Source: Brachypodium distachyon
Lineage: Eukaryota > Streptophyta > Magnoliopsida > Poales > Poaceae
Direction of reading: 5' to 3'
Length of the DNA: 64,000 bases
NCBI RefSeq assembly: GCF_000005505.3
Contig: NC_016133.3
Coordinates: 27,196,508-27,260,507 of the forward strand
Shown: positions 50,115 to 60,977 of the stretch, piece after piece
How positions within the stretch are numbered: the first letter of the stretch is position 1
Layout: every line of letters starts with the position of its first letter
Program-made: the position numbers and the translations under genes
Notes under the pieces: model-generated
Database searches by the model: none
Seen by the model: only the letters and a program-made list of their open reading frames with translations
What the model was told of the DNA's origin: nothing

Positions 50115-50776
50115 TTCTCCCCCTAATCTTGAAGTTGCCGTCTTCAGCACTCCGCCTGATCTTGGCTATCTTCAGCTTCACGACTCGTCGACTCACCTCA
50201 ACGCATGATCCGGACTACCAGCCCATGCGGACACATCTCGCGTGCTACGTGCAGATTAGACACACCATTAATCTCACGCAAAACCTCAACTAAACTGGTC
50301 ATGGTCCCACTGCACGCCAAGCTTGATCTTCTCGCCGAGACACGCAGAGGACCACATGCCACCTTATCTGCACGCACGTCAATCTCTTCCTCCGATGACA
50401 CACCATACCGGACAACTTTCGACCGTGGCGTACTTCCACTGCAATAGAGCCCCACACCGACGAGCACTTGGACACAACCACGACTCACAGACATTGATCT
50501 GGACACACATAACTCTTCAACAAGCTTGCCGACGATAGTTCGCCCTGATGCCGAGTACTTTCCAGCGATCAGTATTATGATCCTCCGTTACTAGGAGATC
50601 GGCCCACCGCGATGACAACTCGATCCAATCCACAGAACGCTACTCCGCAACAACCACCCTTTGCCCGATCCGATCTGCGGACGCCGTCCGCCACCGTTGC
50701 CTGCCCCGAGGCGCTAGCACATCGCCTCCCCGAGGCAAGCGCGTCTTCAAATCTTGAACCTCGTTCTAATACCAAA

Positions 50777-51143
50777 TGTTGTAATTCAGGCCTAATCTTC
50801 TCTCACGCAGACAACAATGAACAGCAAGTAAGCTAGCTCGATTGATCGATTAAGCCAACGCTACTACTCACGCCAAGTACACACACGAACAACCGATTGA
50901 TGGCCACAGGCACGTATCGTGCCTGCTGTGTTTTTTCTTTATTTTCTATTTTCTGGGATTGAAGATTACAGGACCGTATGCATCTATTTATACTAGGCCA
51001 GATGCAAACCGAATCTAAGTAGTAAACTGAATACTAGACCAACTAGGGATCAACTCACGTGATTCCCTTTGTAATTCCCTAAACCGACTAGAACTAGGAT
51101 TGAACCAGAAAAGGACTCATGGACGGATTGATCTTAACTTACA
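50777..51143 (-). repeat. Copia-like 5' LTR (right copy)
   Basis: 367 bp, starts TGTTGTAATTCAGG and ends CTTAACTTACA on the + strand; nearly identical to the copy at 47739-48105. The primer-binding site lies immediately left (complement of TTTGGTATTAGAACGAGG, a degraded match to the initiator-Met type). Confidence 0.92.
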
Positions 51144-51174
51144 AATAAACCTAGGAGCTAAGGACCAGGAAGCT

Positions 51175-52093
51175 TTAGAAAAGGGACAATAAGAAAAAGA
51201 GATGAAGCTCATCCTCAGGGGTACCACACCTGGAACAACATTTGCTAATATGCTTTGAATAATTCCTTGCACGTTTACCTGGAGCAAGAGCTTTTCTAAT
51301 TAATCTCCAAGCAAAAATTTGTACTCTAGGAATTAGCTGCTTGGAAGACCAAATGGCTTTAAGGAGAGCAATATCATGGGGTGAAAACCTATGTCCCTTG
51401 CTGGTAGGAGCAGCACAGTCCTGAAGAACAATCCTGTAAGCGTTTTTAGAAGTGCACAAGCCGGGGGTTATATTTCCAACAAAGAATATCTTCGCCTGAA
51501 GAAAGTATAATAGGAGTTCTAAGAATAATATCAGCAGCTTGCGGGCTGAAGAGATATTTAAGAAGTTCAACATTCCAAAGTTTGGTTCCAGGAATCCAAA
51601 GATCTTTAACATTAGAAGGGTACTGGAAATTAGTATCTTGAATAACCAGATGGTCATGAATTTTCTTCCAAATGTCACAACAAGGGGTGCTCCATATGGA
51701 AATGTTGCCATCAACAATTTGATAGAAACATGAGTTTTCTATGTGATGCCATACCTTCAAGATTGAAGCCCAAAAGGCAGATTTTGGTACAGCCCTGTTC
51801 GCCTTCCAAATGCTCGTCTGGGGGTGATATTTTGCTTTGAGGATCAAGGGCAACATGCTTTGGGGTTCATGCGCAGTTCTCCAAGCAGCAGAACAAATTG
51901 GACTCATGTTAGTGCCTTGGATGTTTTTAATTCCAAGACCTCCTTCATTTTTCGGTTTGCAAATATCCGACCAACCTCGGAGACAAAGAGGCCTAGAGTG
52001 AGTTCCTTCTTGAACACCTGTCCACCAAAAATGTCTACTGATAGCAGTAAGTTTAGAGAGGAACTTTTTGGTGAAGAGGATGTTAGACATATA
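51175..52093 (-). pseudogene. LINE reverse transcriptase C-terminus and zf-RVT
   Basis: The minus strand encodes the region after the thumb domain of an L1-type RT: KLTAISRHFWWTG, RGWSDICKPKNEGGLGIKNI, SAFWASILKVWHHIENSCFY and DGNISIWSTP. The zf-RVT block follows (VQIFAWRLIRKALAPGKRAR; CCSRCGTPEDELHLFF). Two frames are needed, with a shift near 51460. The zf-RVT tail continues beyond the copia insertion at 47738. Confidence 0.85.
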
Positions 52094-52281
52094 CTCCCTC
52101 CGTCCGGGTATGTAAGGCTCCCACGGAATTTTATGCCAAATTTTGACCAAAAATTACAGTAGTAGTACATTAGTAATACAAGTTTATCATGACAGAAAAC
52201 TCTTAAATGTTATTTGTATAATTTTTTGTCAAAGTTTGGCACAAAACCAAATAGAGGCCTTACAAACCCAGACGGAGGTAG
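52094..52281. mobile_element. Stowaway MITE inside the LINE
   Basis: 188 bp with CTCCCTCCGTCCGGGTATGT on the left and the complement of CTACCTCCGTCTGGGTTTGT on the right. TA flanks it at 52092-52093 and 52282-52283. LINE coding similarity resumes directly on each side. Confidence 0.92.
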
Positions 52282-52930
52282 TAGTAAATAGAGATAGAAG
52301 AGAAAACGGAGTGAATAAGGGTGAGCCTCCCTGCATGAGAAAGTTTGTTAGCTTTGAAACCACTGAGCTTATCTTTGAATTTATTCAAGATAAAAGAGTA
52401 GGCCGAGGAGCGATCTTTAGCAGGAAGCAGCAGCGGGTGACCAAGATGTATAGTGTCCTTACCAAGATCTTGGACTAGGAAAACCTGTTTGATAGCATGT
52501 TTAGTTTAGGAGTCAACAATTTTACTAAAAAGAACAGCAGATTTAGCCCATTTGGGAGTTTGACCAAAGGCTGCACAAAAGCTATCAATAATGAGCTTCA
52601 TTCTCTGAATTTCTGCTAGACAGGCCTGACCACAGACCAACGAATCATCAACAGAGAGTGTATTGGGGGGGCAACCCGGCCCTAGAGAAATACCTGAAAG
52701 TTGCTGGTCTTGAAGAGCTTGCTGCATAGGGTGAATATAATCAGGGAGGTGGCTTTTAAGGTGATTCGCAAGGGTTTTAGCAATTATTTTGTAGATCACA
52801 TTACTAAGACTGATGGGTCTAAAATCTTGAGAAATATCGGGAGCCATCCTTTTGGGAATGAGAGCAATAAGGGTGTCGTTAATTTTAGGAGTGAGAGTGC
52901 CAGTGGTGGAGAAATTTTAGGAGGATAAGC
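52282..52930 (-). pseudogene. LINE reverse transcriptase, internally deleted
   Basis: From the right: RT finger block (LIALIPKRMAPDISQDFRPI, SLSNVIYKIIAKTLANHLKS, LPDYIHPMQQA), then an abrupt jump to the post-catalytic block (DDSLVCGQACLAEIQRMK, SFCAAFGQTPKWAKSAVLF) and the thumb (KFKDKLSGFKANKLSHAGRL). The section carrying most of the palm is deleted at about 52725. One Asp pair remains (VDDSLVCG), but the enzyme is inactive. Confidence 0.85.
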
Positions 52931-54227
52931 ATGATAAATTTTGTTGGGAATCTAGATTATCTCTGATTTGTATAACAATGTGAATGGTTCAATACAAGAA
53001 TTGTTTCTGCCGGTCGCCAACCATTCTGCTTTTCCTATAAGTATCTTCCAAATTCTCTAATAATTGGTTCCTTGTGCTGGGTAGAAGCTTTCATGTTTGT
53101 TCATCCTGGTGTTGTTGAGATTACTCAAGTCATTAAGTTTCTCCCTCAATTTCTCAAGGGATTCTTCTGAAGTATTTCAGCTAAGAGTGGTCTTTTGCAC
53201 AGTTCCATACCAGAAGTCACACGTTACATCGTACCTTTTGGTGCTCAAAACACTGTTACTGATGGTTGGCCTGAATGGCAGGTACTTACCAGCCACTTCT
53301 GCTGATTAAATATTACAAGATTATTCTATGACATATATGCCTGTAGTGCATTTGTATGTAATTTTCTGGGGTTATCTCTTCAGAATGTCATAGAAGTTGT
53401 TTCATATTTAGCTACAGAAAATTTACCGATCGGTAAAAAGAAAGACACTCGTGTTGCAGGACAAAACTGTTACAGTTTAACTAATGTGGTGATAGTCGTA
53501 GCATCGACACTTGTGAATCTGGACCTCATGAAAACAATCATTTATTTATTTCCTGAAGATTTATAACGTGTTTTTTATGAAACAGATCCTATGTATGAAT
53601 CAACTCGTGCTCTCATTTTGTTTCTCATCGTTCTTCAACATTTCGTTATCCCCGATCTTTGTTTTCCTTGTACAGTTTGGCCCGTCGAAATCTAATATTC
53701 TTTACTTTGTTGCAAATGAGTCCCAGTTCAGTATTTCTTCATTTTAGTCGAACAACCAGCGTGTGTTCTCGTATGCAGCTTTTACTTGCATGGAGTGTAA
53801 GCACAACGGGAGAGTAGCAGCCACCAGGGAGGAGGATGGCGCTTGCGCTCTACCACAACAACAGAAGGCCTCAACAACGGGACCTGACGAAGGAGGGCTC
53901 CAGTCTCCAGGAGAGAAACCTGGCCTAGGTCGGGGCGGATGCCAGCATCGACTCTTTGGGGTACTCCTAGTTGTCTCGTCGATCTCCCAGGTGAACGCCT
54001 CGCGGCTCAGACGCTCAGTCGCCCTGATTTGATCGGTTCCTCGCCGGAGTAGCAGCGAGAGACAACAAAGTACAGTAATAAAAGTGAAATGAAAGGCACA
54101 GGAACTGACGCAGAAATCGGACAATCACAAAGCAACCCCCGCTTGGATGACACAACCTTTATTTTATTCAAGTTCAACATCTTACACAGATCATATTTTT
54201 ATTCAAACTCATCCTTGTGAAGCCAAA
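52931..54227. other. Unassigned region with exon-like fragments
   Basis: The + strand at 53085-53282 can be read as a conserved-looking segment (EITQVIKFLPQFLKGFF, stop, then SIPEVTRYIVPFGAQNTVTD) ending before a GT, which looks like a decayed exon of an unrecognised gene. Region 53790-54030 is GC-richer with open frames on both strands but no domain. No gene is called. Confidence 0.35.
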
Positions 54228-54897
54228 TCACGGTTGGCAACGGGTGGCCCTAAGCAGGGGGTTAACAAGTGCAAGGGCCTCATTAGGGGTATTGACCCCA
54301 CGTCGGCGGAGAACTTCGGCATCGGTGTTTGCCATCCAAGCTGCCGTGGTTTGACCACCACGGTCCCAAGCTAATAACGCACAGGATATATCGGCCCACC
54401 ACACTACCTTAGAAACGGTGGGGGCATCGATTTTCTGGGCTGACGTATCGGAACAAAGCGTTCCGCCTCACATATGGTGAGGACGAAGAAGGCAAGAGGA
54501 ATCTTCAGAAGCTGGTCTGGGCCGGTGGCTCTGTAGTTGGCCAGCGTCACCAAGTGTGCCAGCGCCTCTGTTTTGTTCACCGGGATGCTCCCTAATTTCT
54601 TGAAGTTCCCAATCAGTTCGGGGTAGTCGCCGGTGAAACTCAACGGTGTGGAAGATGGGATCTTCTTCTCCTGGAGTTTGAAGGCGAACCAGTCGCCTTG
54701 GTTGTTGCAGAAGCCCGATAAGTACAGGTTATCTGATCGGATGGTCAGATAACCTGAAGTAAAGAGCTAGTACAAACTTACACTTGCGGTCTGGTCAGAA
54801 AAAAAAAACTTACACTTGCGGTAACACCGACGAGGTACACAGCAGGAGGAAGCACAGGCCCAAGGCCACACGACTTATGTTGCACATCGTGAAAGCC
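54228..54897 (-). pseudogene. Ribosome-inactivating protein gene, broken
   Basis: The minus strand encodes parts of a grass type-1 ribosome-inactivating protein, the N-glycosidase class that depurinates 28S rRNA. A signal-peptide-like exon starts at 54897. After a possible intron (acceptor at 54754-54756) comes the middle of the RIP fold (DNLYLSGF near 54730, then the tyrosine-containing GDYPELIGNF block). The active-site region ICEAERF, with the catalytic Glu and Arg still present, lies near 54460. The frame then ends at 54404, and the likely C-terminal part lies in another frame down to a stop at 54228. The whole N-terminal domain expected between the signal peptide and DNLYL (about 70-100 residues) is missing. 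The gene is therefore truncated internally and frameshifted, and an active toxin is not expected. The assignment rests on motif recognition. Confidence 0.65.
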
Positions 54898-55079
54898 CTC
54901 TTTCTTGTGGCTGCCTTCTGTTTCGCGTTCAGCACTTCAGCTCATGTATATATAGACGAGGTACGGAGTACTAGTACTCGGTACACTACAGAGAACAGAG
55001 TAGATCGAGGACATGTGACGTGCTTTTTTCTGTGGAAATAACGTTCTTGAGAAGCGAGCAATTGTTCTTAATCCATACC

Positions 55080-55400
55080 CAAAAAAGTGTGTAATGTTCC
55101 AACATATCTAAAAAGAAATTCATGTGAGCGGTTGCAACAGACACTATTTCCTTCCGTGTTGCGGCACTCTTTTCTGGAATTGGAGGGTCTTGTAGGCTAC
55201 TACTCCGCATGTATTTTAAAAAGAAAATTCCTTGTAGGCTGTTGCAACAAACTCTATTTCTACATCCTCCTTCCGTGTTCCAGCAATCCTTTCTGGAATA
55301 GGAGGATTCATGCGAATAAAAATAACCCCGTGTGAACGGTTGCACCAAACTTCATATCAGCATCCTTCCGTGTGGAATGCTGAACCCTCCCTTATCTGGT
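55080..55400. repeat. Degenerate tandem repeats, about three units
   Basis: Three diverged units share GGTTGCAACA, a short spacer, CCTTCCGTGTT and TTTCTGGAATTGGAGG-like blocks at spacings of about 100 bp (starting near 55125, 55230 and 55335). No coding function is seen. Confidence 0.7.
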
Positions 55401-55519
55401 ACTACTCGCCAAATGCCTGGAAAAACAGCATTGAGAAGTCAATCGGTTCATCTACCTTTGCAAAAATAACACTACCGAGCCAACAAGCCATTGCTCGGAG
55501 AATTCGCATCGCTTGAGCG

Positions 55520-56741
55520 GATTTTTTATTTTTCATTGTACGGTGATTATGAATTATAACACGGTTCTAACTTTTGTTTTCTCAAATTTAATCAACTACT
55601 TTGATTTAGTCATGCACAAACGTCTATATGTCGGAATGGGGGCTGCTAGATTTGTCACAAACAGCAAACTAAAGAAATAGTGGTCCATGGATTATGATAC
55701 ATACGTTTTTGAAAAAAAATTCACAAACATTGAAGAAGACATGAGTCGTGCATTATACCAGCACCAACAATATATATACTGGTAAGGTGCCAACGGAATC
55801 AAAAATACTAGATGATGGTACACGCCCTGCGTGCCACCTGTGCGTCAATGAGGCTATCCGGTATGTATCATCGGTAAACTGTGATGCTATAAAGTAAACT
55901 TGAATAGTGACCATGATCTGCGTCCAGGTGTGTATTCCATGGGCATGCAGGCTGGTCTTGCTTGCAGAATGAACAATGATATAAAACTACCTTGTATAGC
56001 GGAATATAGGGATAATTATTGTAACGTTGATTCATATATGAATATTAGATCCACCGGCAATCAGTTTTTCAGCGAGGATAGACGCACTTGGTCATAAAAG
56101 ATTCTGGAAATTCAGCTCCCTGACAACTTCAGTGAAAATTAAGTCTTGTTTTCAGGTGTGCACTAAAATACATTGACTACATCTAAGAGGCTGTCATCAT
56201 GGTCTTAAAGCGCTGACTGGACTCCTTTCATGCACTATCAACCAGGCCCTGTAGATTGATCATCAGTTAAGTTAGCAAGCAGGATCACCAAAATTCTTTG
56301 GCTAAATAGTGAAAGAGGTGGGAGGCATTCGTACAAAATATCTAGCAGTATAATGAAAAGCTACCATAACAACTTCTAATCAATTGCACAAATCCAGTGA
56401 ACACAATTTCCAAGAGAGATGATGGGCAAGAATGGCAATGTGCAATTCCATACCGAAAATAAACCTGAAGCGCGCAATAGTCCAGCCAGTTGTTCTATAT
56501 GAATTTGTTTGAAACATTTTTTCGACTTGTGGCACAAAAGACTTGATGAATAATGCCGCCCACTGTTCACGACGGTGTTAATATGATATTTCTCTCTCAC
56601 ATGGAACAAATACTTACTCTCTCTCTGAGGGCAAACCATAAATCAAAAAAATGAAGCCGAAAAGGAAGAACTGGCCATAAATAGTGCATACCATCTAAAT
56701 ATTTGTGCTTCTATTTTTTTTAAACAAGACCATAAAGCAAC
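55520..56741. other. Intergenic AT-rich region
   Basis: No supported gene or element; only short frames without domains. Confidence 0.5.
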
Positions 56742-58460
56742 CACTACTACAAAAGCTGTTACTCCTGCAAGCTCACATATGACGCCGCACTAAAAAGCGT
56801 CATGCCAGATGCACACCTGTGACACATGGTATAAAGAGAGTCAAAGGTAGCAGCTGGGAAGCCGCGGCAACAAGTAGATCTGACACGCCCTCGCAAGAAG
56901 CGTCAGAGAAGTTGTACATCTCTGACGCTTGTGTACTATTGACGGTTGTCCACTCAGAACATGTAAGAAGAGAGTGTAACATCTCTGACATTTTACTCTG
57001 TAGACGTGTCAGTGGTGTGTTTTGGGAGACCTCTGAGGGTCCTTCTACTATTGCACTGACTACATTTTATTGTGTGACTTTCGTGCGTCACAGGTCAAAT
57101 GCACTGGATGATCACCATATGTAAAACACTCTAAATGTATTGACAAATTTATAAGAAAGATAGGATAGCATGACGTATATATATATCCATTACAGAACTC
57201 TTTAACGATCTGTGCAATAAAAGAAAAGAAAAATTAATACTAGATAGCTAGCAGTATATATAGCTAGCTATTAGATACAATAAAACGACACAGGCGCATG
57301 GCTGCATTATGCAGCATCGCCATCGTCGCCGGTGTCCTCATCGGTGGAGTCAGAATCAGAGTCGTTGTCCATGTGCATGGCGTCGACGACGCCCAATACT
57401 CCCTCACGGCCACCCTCCCCCGATCCTCGACAGCGTTAGTACGCTCCGAGTTGAGGACCGCGGTCTGGAATTCCCACTCCTCCCGCGCCTTCCAGGTCGC
57501 ACTCGATGGCGTAAGCTTCTGCCTGGGAAGCCCGCCTCGTGGCAACCATTTGCCGTCGGTTGGCTGCACGAGCACGTTGCTCGCAAGTGTCTAGGAGGCG
57601 CGACGCTCGAAGGACAAGCTGGAGCTCGAAGTCATCGTCGTCGCTGAGCGGTTCGGTGCCAGCGAGGCGAGGAAGATGGCGGTGCTCGCCCACGGTGAGA
57701 TGAGGACAGAAGGTCATCCTCGTGTCGGGGCCGCTTTGGTGACGGCGAGCGGCGGCGACGTCCGACCGAGCTCATTGCAGCGTCGGCTGGCGGCGGAGGC
57801 GAGGAGGACGGCGGCGCGTGCCCATGGCAGGTGGCGGACGGGGAAGTCGAGGATGGCGCACGCCCACGATGGCCGCCGAGATCTCGACCGGGTGACGCGT
57901 TCCTTGCCCTTGTCCTTGGCCATTGCCGCCGGATCGATCGAGAGCTAGCTAGCTAGCCGGAGTAGTGCAAGAGAGTGGGAAGAGGAGATAGCTATAGGAG
58001 AGATGTGAGTAATGCGAGCCTTGTTCATCTGCACGAGGATAGATAGCCACGTACATAAAGAATAGTGGAAAGAGGAAGCATCGGTTAATTGAGTGGGAAC
58101 GTGTGTGCGTGCGAAATCAAGAGTCTATCGATGCACTTCTGACGTTTGCTACCTCAAAGAATGTCAGAGGTGTAAGTGCTCCATTAATTCGAGCGGGAAA
58201 CTAAGAGCCTGCATAACTCACACGTTCGTTCAACTGAACCTCACATATGCCAAAGCACGTAAAAGTTGATCAGTTAATTCGATCGGGAAACGAAGAGTTT
58301 GTATACCTCTAACATTTGCTCCGGTCGAACGCGTGAGAGGTGCCTCAAATCTAAGGTTGCCTCAGTTGGGAAGTGTCAGGGATGTTTCTATCTCTTTGAA
58401 GCTCCTTGGACTGAAACGTCAGCTATAGCTTAGGGTTTTCTGCCTCGCCTATAATAGACC
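56742..58460. mobile_element. CACTA-like non-autonomous element (right end unresolved)
   Basis: It begins CACTACTACAAAAGC at 56742, the standard grass CACTA terminus. Subterminal words CTGACGC/GCGTCAG and TCTGACG recur in both orientations at 56780-57000, and CTGACGTTTGCTACC, TGTCAGAGGTG and GTGAGAGGTGCC recur at 58135-58400. The matching GTAGTG right terminus was not found, so the right boundary is approximate. The interior is GC-rich and carries the ORF remnant at 57300-57923. Confidence 0.55.
57300..57923 (-). pseudogene. GC-rich ORF carried in the CACTA-like element
   Basis: The minus strand starts MAKDKGKERVTRSRSRRPSW at 57923, a basic leader. In a second frame it continues with LSDDDDFELQLVLRASRLLD and ASQAEAYAIECDLEGAGG (57436-57717), and in a third ends with an acidic Asp/Ser run and a stop near 57310. 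The three blocks look like one former protein of about 200 residues broken by frameshifts. I do not recognise its family. It may be a host sequence captured by the element. Confidence 0.45.
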
Positions 58461-59756
58461 CCGAAACGGTCATCTTAGGGGAAGTAGCAAAAACTGGAGC
58501 GCTTGTAGACGAAATCGTGGCCGACCACCTTTATGCCGCGTCCGGTTGCTGCCTTGCCGTCGCCGTCACAACATGCTTGGGAAGTAGCAATACTCACACA
58601 CAAATTCTACAAGAAAGAATTATCTTGATGGTAGTATCCTACACTAAAAATAAATTATCAATTCTTAACCATAGTACTGAATTTTGGGAAAAGCCACAAA
58701 AGATTATACTGCACCAAAGGATCTATATGTGTCATTCTCTTAGCAGCAAACCAAAAATGGTTATAGCAGCAGAGGATACGTCTTCTTTATAGATTAACTA
58801 GTCTGATGGGATCGTACTTACTTAAGCTTCTTAAACAGAACACAAGCCACTACAAAAAGAGATGCCTTTGTGAATAACCCCGAAACATGCCACAACTGAA
58901 AATTAAAAAGAATCAACAAATGATAAGAAATCTTGGAACAAAAGCATCAAAACGAGGAGAATGTTTAGCCCTTACACTGATAAAACAGTCACCTACAAAG
59001 CCAAAAAAATTAGTTACATGCCTCACATTTAGTACAACTGGAAAGCTAGTGGGCAATTGAGCTCCAAGCACAAACACCCATAAACTGAAAGAGAAACAGA
59101 GGAGTCAATAAAGAACAGAACTAACCTTAGGGAAATGAGGTCTGCAGCTCCCTCAAGGCAATTAAGCATGTGACCTTTTTCCATTGCATTGAAGATGCGT
59201 GCTCACAAGCAGTAAAGAAAAGCCAAAAAAACTAACGAACCAGCCACTGTATGTACCAGGTGTGGACTCATGAGGAAACAAGAATTGGAAAACTAAGAGA
59301 GTTGTTATAGTCTCCATTACCCCTTGCATTGATTACGTTCACACCACCGGCACTTATTTCTATAATCACCTAATGTGACTGATGAAAAAAACTAAGAGAA
59401 AAGTGAAATTTTCTGAAACTATTAGATGACCAAAAAAAGAGCAACAAAAGAGTGAATAAAGAGCATAACTAACTACAAGGAAATGAGGTAAGTGGCACTC
59501 ATTAATATTATAATTTAGGGCAATCATAATCATTAATAGGCAAGAAGGTTCCCACTGAACAAATTTGTGTCCAAACCCATAAGCTAAATCTGAAGGATTA
59601 CCAGAAATTACTCCAAACTGAAAATCAAGCTAGGAGGTTTTGAGCACCAGCAAATTGAAAGACATTATTCAAATAGATTACTAAGTGCACAGAAAGTCAT
59701 TTAGTCTACAAAAGAGCCCAATCTTGAGTAACCACAAGGGTAGTTTGAAGACAACA
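58461..59756. other. 3' flank of the F-box gene and intergenic sequence
   Basis: AT-rich, without domain-bearing frames. The part nearest 59757 is likely the F-box 3' UTR. A CACTACAAAAAGAGATGCC word at 58851 resembles a CACTA end without a partner. Confidence 0.5.
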
Positions 59757-60977
59757 CTACTGGCCATCTGCATCTGCTAATGACTCTGAGAACAGAGGAA
59801 CATAAGGTAGATGTCTCGACAGACAGCCTTTCTCAAGATCAAGGATATTACAAAAAATCTGATGTCGCATATCGTAAGACGCCAATGAAGCACCTCTCTT
59901 TGGAACCAAGAAAAGGGTATCACAATCTGGATGAATCCCAACTGTATGATAATCTGACTCCGGGTCGTCTATGCTCAACGGGTTATCAATGAACTGCTTA
60001 TGTATGCTGAGACTATCCTTCAGGACCCATTCTTTACTGTCGTGATTCTCAAGGCACCAGAGTGCTATCTCCTCCTCCAAAGGTAGGATTGTATTCTCAT
60101 TATCATTATTACTAACAGGAGTTATTGTAGTAGCATAGTGCAAGCACCCCTGTGACAATCCAATTGTACCAACATAGTGGAAGCACCCCTCTGGCACATT
60201 AATCCAATTCCATGCCTTCCCCTCCATGTCGACCGACACCAGCACCATAGTCGAACTCAGGTCAATGTTGATTGATTGTGTATTCAGCTGGCCAAGCAGG
60301 TACAGCATACCGCCAAGAAAGGCGCTTCCACCTGTAGATAACAGTCCAATTTCCTTAACCAGTCCAGTGTCCCTATGAGTCCAAACCCCAGTTTGCGACG
60401 AGTAGATGTTTACTCCTGTGATGTAATAATTTCCCTGTTCAGACTGCTCAAAATTAAGAACGTGGAAGCGTGACGAGACTGCCGGATCAAAAGCCAGCCA
60501 CGTCACATAGTGTTGCTGCGGCTGCGGCTGCGGGGGCAGCATGACCGACCTCTGAGTTGCAGGATTGCACACGACAAACCGGAGTTTATGCTCTGTGGAG
60601 GAGTTTTCCTTGTTGTAGCAGGCGCAGAGAAGGAGGCCATTGCGGGTGTCCACCAGTTTGATGTCCGTGTACGCCATGGGTTGGAGGAAAGCGAGGGAAG
60701 GGTCGACGTCGACCGTGGCTGCGCTACCTGAGATGCTGGCGAAGTAGTTTCGGCGGACGCCGCCGTAGTAGGAGATCTCGTAGAAGAAGCCGGCAAGTGT
60801 CTGAGGCAGCTTCTTGCGGTAGGCGGGGTGGGCGATGAGGTCGCGCCAGGATCTAGAGACACACTTGAAGCGGTGGAGAGACTTCACGGGGACGCGGCAG
60901 AGGATCTCCATGATGAGGTCGTCGGTGAGGAGGCTGACCGCCACCGCCGGAGGTTCGTCCGATCTCTCCTCCTCCAT
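59757..60977 (-). CDS. F-box protein, F-box-associated interaction domain type
   Basis: Intronless 406-residue ORF. The F-box is at residues about 15-60 (LLTDDLIMEILCRVPVKSLH, RFKCVSRSWRDLIAHPAYRK). It is followed by an F-box-associated beta-propeller-like region with typical landmarks: DTRNGLLLCACYN, RFVVCNPATQRSVMLPP, WLAFDPAVSSRFHVLNFEQS, VNIYSSQTGVWTHRDTGL, GGSAFLGGMLYLLG, EEIALWCLENHDSKEWVLKD and VGIHPDCDTLFLVPKRG. Such proteins are the substrate receptors of SCF (SKP1-CUL1-F-box) ubiquitin ligases; the target cannot be told from sequence. Length and motifs are complete and the frame is undamaged. Three Met residues are not clustered near the start, so the first ATG is the clear choice. 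Confidence 0.93.
   Translation of the reverse strand: MEEERSDEPPAVAVSLLTDDLIMEILCRVPVKSLHRFKCVSRSWRDLIAHPAYRKKLPQTLAGFFYEISYYGGVRRNYFASISGSAATVDVDPSLAFLQPMAYTDIKLVDTRNGLLLCACYNKENSSTEHKLRFVVCNPATQRSVMLPPQPQPQQHYVTWLAFDPAVSSRFHVLNFEQSEQGNYYITGVNIYSSQTGVWTHRDTGLVKEIGLLSTGGSAFLGGMLYLLGQLNTQSINIDLSSTMVLVSVDMEGKAWNWINVPEGCFHYVGTIGLSQGCLHYATTITPVSNNDNENTILPLEEEIALWCLENHDSKEWVLKDSLSIHKQFIDNPLSIDDPESDYHTVGIHPDCDTLFLVPKRGASLASYDMRHQIFCNILDLEKGCLSRHLPYVPLFSESLADADGQ

Larger units (their letters stand above)
47739..51143 (-). mobile_element. Copia-like LTR retrotransposon with three LTRs
   Basis: Outer LTRs at 47739-48105 and 50777-51143 (367 bp each, TGTTG...TTACA, about ten differences by eye) are flanked by the 5-bp duplication AATAA (47734-47738 and 51144-51148). 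On the minus strand a primer-binding-like TTTGGTATTAGAACG lies inside the 5' LTR (right end) and a polypurine tract TTAGAGGGAGAA lies before the 3' LTR. The 2.7-kb interior has RT and RNase H but no gag or integrase, and includes an additional, different LTR at 49856-50114. The element is non-autonomous and chimeric. Confidence 0.9.
46524..52930 (-). mobile_element. L1-type LINE, 5'-truncated, decayed and interrupted
   Basis: The minus strand reads, from 52930 downwards, as reverse transcriptase, zf-RVT and RNase H domains, and ends in a short poly(A) (T-run 46524-46530 on the + strand). The endonuclease and ORF1 are missing. It is interrupted by a Stowaway (52094-52281), a copia-like element (47739-51143) and a foreign + strand RNase H fragment (about 47195-47660). 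Reading resumes in register across the first two insertions, showing they landed in an existing LINE. Confidence 0.82.

Noticed and set aside
54784..55041. + strand ORF with a signal-peptide-like run
   Set aside because: It lies opposite the RIP signal-peptide exon and has no conserved continuation; treated as a shadow.
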